Source: Cyanobacteria bacterium REEB67 (GTDB lineage Bacteria; Cyanobacteriota; Vampirovibrionia; Obscuribacterales; Obscuribacteraceae). From it: a stretch of 64,000 nucleotides of DNA. Where the stretch lies: assembly GCA_018971775.1 (NCBI GenBank), contig JAGXAB010000011.1, positions 52,425 through 116,424 of the forward strand, in the 5' to 3' direction. The position numbers and the translations under genes were made by a program. Below, piece after piece: positions 28,495 through 35,961 of this stretch (the first letter of the stretch is position 1; each line of letters begins with the position of its first letter). The notes below the pieces were generated by a model. That model did no database searches, was not told the DNA's origin, and worked only from the letters and a program-made list of their open reading frames with translations.

Positions 28495-29856
28495 ATGCAA
28501 TCAAAATCCTTGACAGTCAATCAGCGCGTCGAACCGGTGACGGCAGAGGTCAACGAAAAAAATCATCTCAGCATCGGTGCAATCGACGTGGTCGATCTGG
28601 CCGCAAAATTTGGCACCCCACTCTGGATAATTTGCGAAGAAACGGTCAGACAGGCGGCTCATGCCGTTCTCGACGGCTTAAAAGACTATCCGCTGGCGAC
28701 GCCATCTTACGCCGGCAAAGCATTCCTCTGCCTGGCCATGGCCGCTCTCGTCAAAGATTTGGGCTTCGGCATCGACGTCGTCTCGGAAGGCGAGCTGCTC
28801 ACCGCACTGCAGGCCGGCTTTGCTCCGGAAAAGATTTTTTTACACGGCAATAATAAGAGTGCAGTCGAGCTTAAGTTGGCCGTTGAGAAGAGCGGTGTCA
28901 AAATCGTCGTCGATAGCCTGAGCGAGCTGGAAGACATTATTGCCCTGGCAAAGGAAGCCGGCTCCCGCGTACCGGTGATGTTCCGCATCATTCCAGGCAT
29001 CGAACTCGACACCCACGAACATATCAAAACCGGCCACGACACGAGTAAATTTGGTATTCCCCTGGAAGAGCTAAGTCAGCTCGTTAGGCTTGCTCTTGCA
29101 AATAATGAGCAGATCGAACTGCTCGGCCTGCACGCTCACATCGGCAGCCAGGCCATGGACATGGCGCCCTATCTCCAGTTTGTCGATGTCATGGCAGATC
29201 TCTACGCCAGCATCCAGCAAAAATTTGACTATATCCTGCCGGATCTCGACCTGGGTGGCGGGCTCGGCATCGCCTATACCAGCGAAGATCAACCCCTTTC
29301 ACTGCGCGACTGGTCGCGGGCCTTGAGCGAAAGGGTGAAGAGCGCCTTTGCCGCTCGTTCTCTGCCCCTGCCGGTACTCTCCCTCGAGCCGGGGCGCTCG
29401 ATCATCGGCACTGCCGGCGTCACCATTTATCAGGTGGGCCATGTCAAAGAATTGCAATCGGCGGCCAAAAATTATCTGCCCATCGACGGCGGCATGGCCG
29501 ACAATCCCCGACCGATAACTTATCAGGCAAAATATACGGCGGTCGTGGCCAATCGCATGGTCGGCGAGCCCTCCCGCGAGAAAGCCTGGACAATTGTCGG
29601 CAGGTACTGTGAGTCAGGGGATATAATCGTAGAGGAAGTCGTGCTCGACGCTAAGCGTGGTGACCTGATTGCGGTCTACGCCACCGGTGCTTACAATTAC
29701 AGTATGTCCTCCAACTACAATCGCACGGGTAGACCGGCCTGTGTCCTTGTAAAAGACGGTCAGGCCGAGGTTATTCTGGCGCGCGAGACGTGCACCGATC
29801 TGTTGAAGCAGGACAGAATGCCCAGTTGGCTTGCTCCAGTTATCTTACCCGGGTAG
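28495..29856 (+). CDS. lysA: Diaminopimelate decarboxylase
   Basis: LysA is the last step of lysine synthesis: meso-diaminopimelate to lysine. It is a fold-type III PLP enzyme. The PLP lysine is K75 in YAGKAFLC. GFGIDVVSEGEL, GLHAHIGSQ, DLGGGLGI, LEPGRSIIG, CESGDI and AYNYSMSSNYN are all in their usual order. At 453 residues it is the normal size. cdaA starts 32 bases downstream. A lysA-cdaA pairing is also known in cyanobacteria, which supports the proposed relationship. Confidence 0.97.
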   Translation: MQSKSLTVNQRVEPVTAEVNEKNHLSIGAIDVVDLAAKFGTPLWIICEETVRQAAHAVLDGLKDYPLATPSYAGKAFLCLAMAALVKDLGFGIDVVSEGELLTALQAGFAPEKIFLHGNNKSAVELKLAVEKSGVKIVVDSLSELEDIIALAKEAGSRVPVMFRIIPGIELDTHEHIKTGHDTSKFGIPLEELSQLVRLALANNEQIELLGLHAHIGSQAMDMAPYLQFVDVMADLYASIQQKFDYILPDLDLGGGLGIAYTSEDQPLSLRDWSRALSERVKSAFAARSLPLPVLSLEPGRSIIGTAGVTIYQVGHVKELQSAAKNYLPIDGGMADNPRPITYQAKYTAVVANRMVGEPSREKAWTIVGRYCESGDIIVEEVVLDAKRGDLIAVYATGAYNYSMSSNYNRTGRPACVLVKDGQAEVILARETCTDLLKQDRMPSWLAPVILPG

Positions 29857-29888
29857 AAAGCAGGATTGAAAAGGGGGCGGGGGCCGAG

Positions 29889-30851
29889 ATGTATAACATC
29901 GCCGACTTTCTAAACCAGATCAACTGGCTCACCTGGTTCAAAATGATCGTGCAGATTGTCATCATCTGCTACGTCCTGCTCTGGTTCTGGCGACGCATCG
30001 CCGGCACCCACGCCGAGCGCCTGGTCAAAGGCATACTCGTCTTGATCGCCATTGCACTGGCCTCCTGGGCTCTGCAATTGACCCTCATCGTTTCGATGCT
30101 GCAGCACATCATCCCGGCGGCAGCCCTGGCTCTGGTCATCGTTTTCCAGCCGGAAATAAGGCGGGGTCTCGGTTATCTGGGCCGTGTCCAGACTTTCAAA
30201 TTTGACCTTTCCCTGTCGGACACCGAAAGCACAAAAATCCGCCTCGGTATCGAGCAGATTATCGCCGCGGTCAAAGAGCTATCGCGCAACCGTGTCGGCG
30301 CGCTTATCGTCATCGAGCCGCCTGAAGGCGAAAGAGACTACCTGAGCCCCGGCACCCCGGTCAATGCCGATCTTTCAAGCACATTGCTGCTCACCATCTT
30401 TTTTCCGAAATCACCGCTGCATGACGGCGCCGTCGTCATCCGCAAGGATCAAATCGTCGCCGCCGGAGTGATCCTGCCGATGACCGACAACCCTAAGTTG
30501 AGCTACAAGTATGGGACAAGACACCGGGCCGCGATCGGCCTGTCCGAGACCTATGACGGTCTTTGTATAGTCGTTTCGGAAGAAACCGGAGCGATTTCAG
30601 CGGCCAGTCGCGGCATGCTTGCCCGCTATACCCGCGCTGAAGATCTAGCCGATCCGATCCATTATCTCTATCATCAAAATCCGGCCAAAAGTCAGGCCAG
30701 TCCGCTCAATTCCTTCCTCTCGCTTTTTGGTCGCGGACAGATCGAGCCGGGCCCCGGAGACGATATGGCCAGAGACATGGCTAAAGACATTTCTAAAATC
30801 AGCGAAAAAAAGGCGGAGCCGTTTAAAACCCCGGAGCCGGAACAAGCATAA
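29889..30851 (+). CDS. cdaA: Diadenylate cyclase CdaA
   Basis: CdaA joins two ATP to make cyclic di-AMP, a messenger controlling potassium and osmolyte balance and cell-wall state. Three N-terminal membrane helices (about 15-35, 45-62 and 65-90) precede the DAC domain. The catalytic DGA is at 179-181 in LHDGAVVI and RHR at 211-213 in GTRHRAAIGLSE. The start at ATG 29889 has a strong purine-rich site (AAGGGGGCGGG) upstream and gives the normal N-terminus. About 60 extra C-terminal residues are charged and Pro-rich. It is cotranscribed with lysA. The likely matching phosphodiesterase is the 7TM-HD protein at 5787. Confidence 0.95.
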   Translation: MYNIADFLNQINWLTWFKMIVQIVIICYVLLWFWRRIAGTHAERLVKGILVLIAIALASWALQLTLIVSMLQHIIPAAALALVIVFQPEIRRGLGYLGRVQTFKFDLSLSDTESTKIRLGIEQIIAAVKELSRNRVGALIVIEPPEGERDYLSPGTPVNADLSSTLLLTIFFPKSPLHDGAVVIRKDQIVAAGVILPMTDNPKLSYKYGTRHRAAIGLSETYDGLCIVVSEETGAISAASRGMLARYTRAEDLADPIHYLYHQNPAKSQASPLNSFLSLFGRGQIEPGPGDDMARDMAKDISKISEKKAEPFKTPEPEQA

Positions 30852-30984
30852 GAGAAAGAGAGAGATAAATAGCGACGACGGAATGCTGTCGAGGCAACGA
30901 CCAAAATCATGTGTAGACATTGTATATACACAAAAAAGTGGCCAAGTCGACCGGTAGGCCGGCCATGCCGATGCCGAGCTAAAA

Positions 30985-31800
30985 TCAGGCGCCGGCCAGC
31001 TCGTCTACAATACGCCTGGCCGCGTCCTGGCTCAACTTAGTCGAGCCGGCGGCAGTGATCGGACGGCCGACGACAATCATGTCGGCACCACCGGCAATGG
31101 CAGCAGCCGGTGTAACGATACGTGCTTGATCATCGGCCGAAGCCCAGCTCGGTCGTATACCGGGTGTGACGATGAGAAAATCCGGACCGCAGACCTTGCG
31201 GATAATCGCCGCTTCCTTCGCCGATGCCACCACACCGTCGAGACCGCTTTTCCTGGTTAGAGCGGCAAGCGATGCCACCATTTCCACCATGGGCAGCTCC
31301 ACTTTCAAATCGGATTTGAGGGTTTCGGCCTTCATGCTGGTCAAAATAGTGACGGCGATCAAGGCCGGTTTTTCTTCGGCCTTGACCTTGCCATTTGCGA
31401 GCAGAGCGGCAAAAGCCTGGTCGCGAGCGGCGACCGCCGCTTCCATCATCGGGCCGCCTCCCTGAGCATGGAGATTAAAGAGCGAGACGACAGGACCCTT
31501 ATTGACGACGGCCCGGCAGGCACCGGCGACGGTGTTGGGAATATCGTGAAATTTACCGTCGAAAAAGAGCTTGGCACCGGAGGCTTCGACGATTTCAAAG
31601 ATCTCGTTACCGCAGGCCGTGAAAAGCTCGAGTCCAGCTTTGAACATGCCGACATGAGAAGCGAGCGCTTCAATCAAGACCTTCGCTTCGGCCAGAGTCG
31701 AAACATCAAGGGCGACTATCAAGCGCTCTTTTGGCGACAGCACGCGGCCGCCCCGAGGAGGCAGATCAATTTGAGCTGAGTGAGATTCGGCCTGGCTCAT
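30985..31800 (-). CDS. pyrF: Orotidine 5'-phosphate decarboxylase
   Basis: PyrF makes UMP from OMP in pyrimidine synthesis. The core LIVALDVSTLAEA starts at about residue 27 and the catalytic DxKxxD is D81, K83 and D86 in FFDGKFHD. VTPGIRP and GRPITAA bind the phosphate near the C-terminus. I choose ATG 31800 because GGAGAAA lies 9 bases upstream; a TTG 15 bases earlier overlaps that site. The protein has 271 residues with a 25-residue N-terminal extension. It converges with cdaA. Four 12-base tandem repeats lie just upstream of its ribosome site. Confidence 0.95.
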   Translation of the reverse strand: MSQAESHSAQIDLPPRGGRVLSPKERLIVALDVSTLAEAKVLIEALASHVGMFKAGLELFTACGNEIFEIVEASGAKLFFDGKFHDIPNTVAGACRAVVNKGPVVSLFNLHAQGGGPMMEAAVAARDQAFAALLANGKVKAEEKPALIAVTILTSMKAETLKSDLKVELPMVEMVASLAALTRKSGLDGVVASAKEAAIIRKVCGPDFLIVTPGIRPSWASADDQARIVTPAAAIAGGADMIVVGRPITAAGSTKLSQDAARRIVDELAGA

Positions 31801-31821
31801 CGAATGTTTCTCCAATTGGCA

Positions 31822-31869
31822 ATGTCTAAAGCGATGTCTAAAGCGATGTCTAAAGCGATGTCTAAAGCG
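31822..31869. repeat. Four perfect 12-base tandem repeats upstream of pyrF
   Basis: ATGTCTAAAGCG is repeated four times without mismatch, ending in a partial unit. The array lies 22-69 bases upstream of the pyrF start, in its leader or promoter, downstream of rpmE on the same strand. Copy number could vary by slippage. In one plus-strand frame it reads Met-Ser-Lys-Ala repeats, but that frame shows no other coding sign. Confidence 0.85.
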
Positions 31870-31904
31870 ATATCCGGCGGCGCCAGTGAGCTAAGTCCGG
31901 CTGT

Positions 31905-31936
31905 GAAAAAACGGTCCGGTAGCAAAACCGGACCGT
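31905..31936 (-). terminator. Rho-independent terminator of rpmE
   Basis: A perfect 10-base inverted repeat (ACGGTCCGGT at 31911-31920 with ACCGGACCGT at 31927-31936) closes a 6-base loop. On the minus strand the stem is followed by six T residues. It lies about 50 bases after the rpmE stop. Confidence 0.8.
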
Positions 31937-31986
31937 CTCAAATGAAATGTCCAAAGATCGGTCCAGTAAATGGACTGCCAAGTCGA

Positions 31987-32205
31987 TTAGGTAGCGACTT
32001 TGTCTTTATCCAATTTGTATCTCTTGACAAAGCGATCGACCCGACCTTCTGTGTCAACGATCTTTTGCTGACCGGTGTAGAAAGGGTGGCAATTGCTGCA
32101 AATTTCTACGCGGATTGCATTTTTTGTGGAACCAAGCTGTACGCTGTTGCCGCAAACGCAGGTGGCAACAACATCAAAGTACTTGGGATGAATCCCTTCT
32201 TTCAT
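31987..32205 (-). CDS. rpmE: 50S ribosomal protein L31
   Basis: L31 is a small late-binding protein of the large ribosomal subunit. The 72 residues include [10 protein letters not shown] at the start and the zinc-binding set C16, C18, C36 and C39 (CVCGNS and [10 protein letters not shown]), so this is the zinc-containing form. [14 protein letters not shown] ends the family core. A terminator follows and a 147-base gap precedes it, so it is probably transcribed alone. Confidence 0.97.
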   Translation of the reverse strand: MKEGIHPKYFDVVATCVCGNSVQLGSTKNAIRVEICSNCHPFYTGQQKIVDTEGRVDRFVKRYKLDKDKVAT

Positions 32206-32352
32206 AACGGCACCCTGAAATATAGACAGTAACTAAGGAAAAGATATCATACCAAAAGAAATTTCCGGGTCCGAAATCTAAATCGTTTCGTAAGACTGTT
32301 ACAAGACAGGCTTAGAGAATATTCAGTTTCGACGGAACTAAAAACTCGGGAG

Positions 32353-33159
32353 TCAGTGCGATCTGACTGCTCCAGACGCAGCGCTCTTGCCCTGTGTGAC
32401 AGGAATGGCCGAGGGTGCTGGCGCAGTGGTACCGGGTGCGACAGCTGGGGCGCCGGTAAACGGCGGGGGAGCTGTAACCGAGGGCGTATCGGCAGTCGCA
32501 CCGGCGACGCTGCTACCCGGTCCACTGATTGGCTGTTTGATTTCGAGACCGTCGCCGGTCTCCTCCAGTCTTTTACCTTCTACATTTAGAAATACCGATT
32601 TGCCTGGCACGACCGCCTCAGCGGTGCGCTTCAATTGCTCGAGACGAGCGTCGAAGCTATCCGGACCGGAGCCCTGAGCAAAACGGCGCGACAGATCGAC
32701 AATAATCGCGCCGGTATTTTTGTCTTTTGCCACACCAATCAAGACTGTACCGGGAGGGATTTCGGACGATGCTCCTTCGCTTGCCAGCGCACCCTTCGGG
32801 CCGCCAAGCAATTCGTTCAGAGCAAAAGAGAGTGCCTCTTCTGGAGTGGTAAATGGTGCTTTATGCTCGCGGGTCTCGGAGACGAAGGCGAGCTTGTCGC
32901 CGTCCGGCTTGGTAAACCAGATCGTTGCCGCATTGACGCCGCTGATGGCAGCGCCGCCCGGCACACCACCTGTGGTGCTATCGCTACTGGTAGCACTGGC
33001 AGTTGTTGTCGCCGTCTCAGGAGTGAGGACCTGACCGGCTACCTGCTTTTTATCGCCTTTGCCGTCGAGCACGGCCCGCCCCTTGCAACTAGCAAGAGCG
33101 AAAGGCACCACCAGTAGTAGCAGGGCTACGACGGGGCTTGAATTTTTTGGACGAAACAT
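32353..33159 (-). CDS. GerMN-domain lipoprotein
   Basis: The signal peptide ends in the lipobox LASC, giving a lipid-modified Cys25. A Thr/Ala/Ser-rich linker leads to a GerMN domain at about 80-210: IWFTKPDGDKL, then TPEEALSFALNELLGGP, PPGTVLIGV and IIVDLSRRF. GerMN domains occur in spore germination and many non-spore envelope lipoproteins, often near cell-wall enzymes. The C-terminus is again Pro/Ala rich and probably disordered. The DUF2993 gene follows the same direction 19 bases upstream, so the two form an envelope-protein pair. Confidence 0.85.
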   Translation of the reverse strand: MFRPKNSSPVVALLLLVVPFALASCKGRAVLDGKGDKKQVAGQVLTPETATTTASATSSDSTTGGVPGGAAISGVNAATIWFTKPDGDKLAFVSETREHKAPFTTPEEALSFALNELLGGPKGALASEGASSEIPPGTVLIGVAKDKNTGAIIVDLSRRFAQGSGPDSFDARLEQLKRTAEAVVPGKSVFLNVEGKRLEETGDGLEIKQPISGPGSSVAGATADTPSVTAPPPFTGAPAVAPGTTAPAPSAIPVTQGKSAASGAVRSH

Positions 33160-33178
33160 TTAAGACGACCTTTCAAGA

Positions 33179-34321
33179 TTAGCGAATCAAGTTTCCGGTA
33201 CCGGCAAGCTGACTGGCGCTTGGTTGAAGTCTGGGCACGAGCAGGAGGCGGCCATTGCCTTCGACGTCACCCTGGCGGCCGGATACTTTGAGAGTATCGA
33301 GGCGGAAGGCATGGTCTCTTCTATCCATGCGAGCAAAGTCAACCACAGGGTTGAGGAGCTTGGCGGTGAAATCGGAAAATTTTGCCGGATCGACTATATC
33401 GGCGCTATCGACTTTCAGCTGTTCGAGCACGATTTGTGAGTCGCCGACCAGTTTAGGCCTGGCCGAAATCGTCACCGGCACGCCACTTTCGACGGTGCCG
33501 CCGCGCGTGACGAGAGTACCTTCCAGCTTGAGCAGATCATCCAAAATTTCAACTTTCGGACTGAGTACTTCCAGTTGTTGCTCACCAAGACCGGGCAGAT
33601 CCAGCTTCAATCCATGCAATTTGGAAGCGACGCTGGGATTTTCGAGAGCCCGGGCGATTTGCTTCTGGCTGAGGCTGGCCCGCACCGAGAGCATGACGGC
33701 GCTCTTCAAACCGCGACTTTCACCGGCTTTTGGCTTGCGGTAGGCGTACCAGATCGGGCCGGCCGACTTTATCGAAACTGCACCCAGGCCGATTCCAGAC
33801 AACTTTGGATCTTTGACTTCGATTGATACGGACTTGAGTTTGCCGGCCAGGAGGTCGGTAAAACTATAGGTCTTCAGATGTACTTTTACTTTGCCGCCAA
33901 TCTTATGATGGACGACAAAACCGGCCGCCTGCGAGGCTAACGCCGCCCCCAGCCAGTTGACACCGCTATAGCGCTGCAAGCGCCTGGAAAATTTGCTGGA
34001 CAGAGGAAAGGGATCGCCGCTGGTTAGTGGATTTATCGCCGGGGCCGCGGCCAGCGGATTGCTCAAAGGCGATTGACCTGGACCGGATTTTAGCGGTGCA
34101 GTCGTAGCGCTGCGATCGAGGGCGGCAATTTGCACTTTGCTGTCGGGCACACGGTAGCGAAGATCGGCTAGAGCCGGAGCAGCACACGTAGCATCGAGAA
34201 TAGTGGCCAGACCGGCAGCGAGCAAAACAGCCAGACAAGCTGCGGAGCGCGCCGAATCAGAATATGCAAACGAAATCTTTGACGGCTTAAGCAAAACAAC
34301 ACCACAAAAAGTGATAGCCAA
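33179..34321 (-). CDS. DUF2993 (LmeA-like) secreted protein
   Basis: The protein has a hydrophobic N-terminal segment (about 25-50, ending APALADL) that acts as a signal. The DUF2993 region spans about 120-370. It opens with KVKVHLKTYSFTDLLAGKLKSVSIEV-type strands (seen in pieces as TYSFTDLLAGKL and GIGLGAVSIKSAGP) and ends with FRLDTLKVSGRQGDVEG. This family is common in cyanobacteria and actinobacteria, where LmeA is a lipid-binding periplasmic phosphatase-like protein. The start is probably TTG at 34321; GTGs just downstream are alternatives. It is cotranscribed with the GerMN lipoprotein. Function here is not established. Confidence 0.8.
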   Translation of the reverse strand: MAITFCGVVLLKPSKISFAYSDSARSAACLAVLLAAGLATILDATCAAPALADLRYRVPDSKVQIAALDRSATTAPLKSGPGQSPLSNPLAAAPAINPLTSGDPFPLSSKFSRRLQRYSGVNWLGAALASQAAGFVVHHKIGGKVKVHLKTYSFTDLLAGKLKSVSIEVKDPKLSGIGLGAVSIKSAGPIWYAYRKPKAGESRGLKSAVMLSVRASLSQKQIARALENPSVASKLHGLKLDLPGLGEQQLEVLSPKVEILDDLLKLEGTLVTRGGTVESGVPVTISARPKLVGDSQIVLEQLKVDSADIVDPAKFSDFTAKLLNPVVDFARMDRRDHAFRLDTLKVSGRQGDVEGNGRLLLVPRLQPSASQLAGTGNLIR

Positions 34322-34419
34322 CCCATCCCGGGACCTTGGCGGCAGAGTCTAGCAAATGCCGCCTCGATTACCAAGGGGAATTATCTAATTGACTTTATGT
34401 GAAGGTCAAAAAAGCCTGT

Positions 34420-35367
34420 TTAGCGCTCTTCGTCGCGGGACGGATTGTAGGGCGGCCTCTGCTGCTGTTGCTGCTGCGCCTGTCTGGCCTGGGCCTCGTC
34501 GCGCGAGGGGCTGTAAGGCGGACGGGCCGGCGGCGTCTGCGGCGATTGAATCTTGTCATTGAGCGCTTGCTTGAGCAATTCGTTTTGACGAAGCAAGGCT
34601 TTCAAATGCTCGTTGGCGATGGCCAGCTCGGCTTGCAATTCGGCCACGGTCTGCTCATGGCTGACACCGGTGACGGGATCGCGGCCGGGCATCTTGGGCA
34701 GCAAGACATAGCCTAGTTGCACCGCTTTCAAAGCGGCGGCGGTGCGGGTCGGCACCTTCAATTTGGCGAGGATACATTCGATATGCTTTTCGACGGTGCG
34801 CAGCTTCATATCAAGCTCTTCGGCGATTTCTTTGTTGCGCAGGTCGAGGCGGATCAAGACTTCAATCTCACGGTCGGTGAGATTGGAGTTTGGCATATTG
34901 GTCGTCGGCGTCTGCTTGACCAGTTGCGTGATCTTAGGATCGGTGTAAGGCAGAGCGCGGGTGACCTGCTCGATCGCTTCAAAAAGAGTGCGCGGACCGC
35001 TGCTCTTCAAGCAAAAACCGCGAGCACCGGCCCGGATCAGCTGGTTGTGATATTTGGTGGCGTGATAAGAATCGGTCAGTATCAGGACGTTCGAATTTGG
35101 CAATTCGGACGAGACGCGCCGACAAACTTCGACACCGTTGAGCACGTCGAGATCGACATCGAGAATGACAAAGTCCGGACGCAGGCGACGGATCATCTCG
35201 GTGGCAGCCATACCGTCGGCGGCCTCGCCGACAATCTCGACCACTTCCGAAACAACTCGCTTCAATCCGAAGCGAATCAACTCGTGACGCTCGCACAAAA
35301 CGGTGCGCGGGCGAAATAGTGTGGGTCTTTGAGGCGGTAGTCCTGATTCCAAGAAAGTCTCCGGCAT
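34420..35367 (-). CDS. NarL-family response regulator with a glutamine-rich repeated tail
   Basis: A receiver domain (about 20-140) has its phosphoacceptor at D70 in FVILDVDLDVLNG. A LuxR-type helix-turn-helix follows at about 163-225 (LTDREIEVLIRLDLRNKEIAEEL, seen as LTDREIEVLIRL and KEIAEELDMKLRTVEKH). This indicates a phosphorylation-controlled DNA-binding activator. A coiled-coil stretch (about 235-275) precedes a tail with two copies of RPPY(S/N)PSRDE separated by Gln-rich sequence. No histidine kinase is adjacent, so it is an orphan here. A 594-base non-coding stretch separates it from the divergent TPR-rpoB operon, which it could control (inference from position). Confidence 0.9.
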   Translation of the reverse strand: MPETFLESGLPPQRPTLFRPRTVLCERHELIRFGLKRVVSEVVEIVGEAADGMAATEMIRRLRPDFVILDVDLDVLNGVEVCRRVSSELPNSNVLILTDSYHATKYHNQLIRAGARGFCLKSSGPRTLFEAIEQVTRALPYTDPKITQLVKQTPTTNMPNSNLTDREIEVLIRLDLRNKEIAEELDMKLRTVEKHIECILAKLKVPTRTAAALKAVQLGYVLLPKMPGRDPVTGVSHEQTVAELQAELAIANEHLKALLRQNELLKQALNDKIQSPQTPPARPPYSPSRDEAQARQAQQQQQQRPPYNPSRDEER

Positions 35368-35961
35368 CTAAAATATCTCTTTGACCCACCCTCGCCCTTG
35401 GCTACCCCGGGAGTACAACGCAGGTACTGAGTCGGGAATTATTGTAACAGCGCATACGATTTGTGCCAGTACCGCATGTATATACCCTATATTCTACGAA
35501 ATCTAATCGTTACTTCATCTTAGCGGTCAAGTGCCGCTTTTATGGCCGCTCTATCACTGTTCGCCGCTCTGAAAGAGAGCGCAAAATTTGCTCTGAAAAG
35601 TTTTGGTGAAATCGCAACACCCTCAATTTTCACCCGACTTTTGAACTCATATAGTTGAACTTAGCTGATATTCGAAAATTTCCCCCGGCCCGACCCGCCT
35701 TTATCGGACACTCCTGGAGAAAACTTTGAGCGGAGCCCGGAAAGTTAGCCCGAAAGTTGATAAAATGCTGATCAGGTCTGCCTTTCGATTCCGATTCGTT
35801 TGACCGGAGTGACGCTCTCGACGGAAGCGTTTGTCGCTCGGGATTTCAAAAAATGGGAGAAATCCCACCTCGATGCTAGACCAGCCCAGGCCAGAACGTT
35901 AAGCTAACCTCATAATAGTAATGATCACTTTTAAATTCCTGACATACACATAGACAAAAGA
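35368..35961. other. 594-base non-coding stretch between the response regulator and the TPR-rpoB operon
   Basis: I find no convincing coding frame. The region must hold the divergent promoters. Small hairpins are visible: ACGCT...AGCGT near 35810-35830 and GGGATTT (35840-35846) with AAATCCC (35860-35866) around a 13-base loop that contains GGGAGA. GATAAAAT near 35758 resembles a -10 box but lacks a good -35. A leader RNA or small RNA is possible; no known riboswitch consensus fits. Confidence 0.5.

Noticed and set aside
31780..32232. Plus-strand frame with Met-Ser-Lys-Ala repeats
   Set aside because: The repeats come from the 12-base tandem array; the rest lies over the rpmE terminator and rpmE itself, with no family signal.
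34334..34376. Inverted repeat CCTTGGCGGCA with TGCCGC and CCAAGG
   Set aside because: The stem is interrupted and has no T-run on either strand, so it is not a convincing terminator; its position just upstream of the DUF2993 start gives no clear regulatory role.
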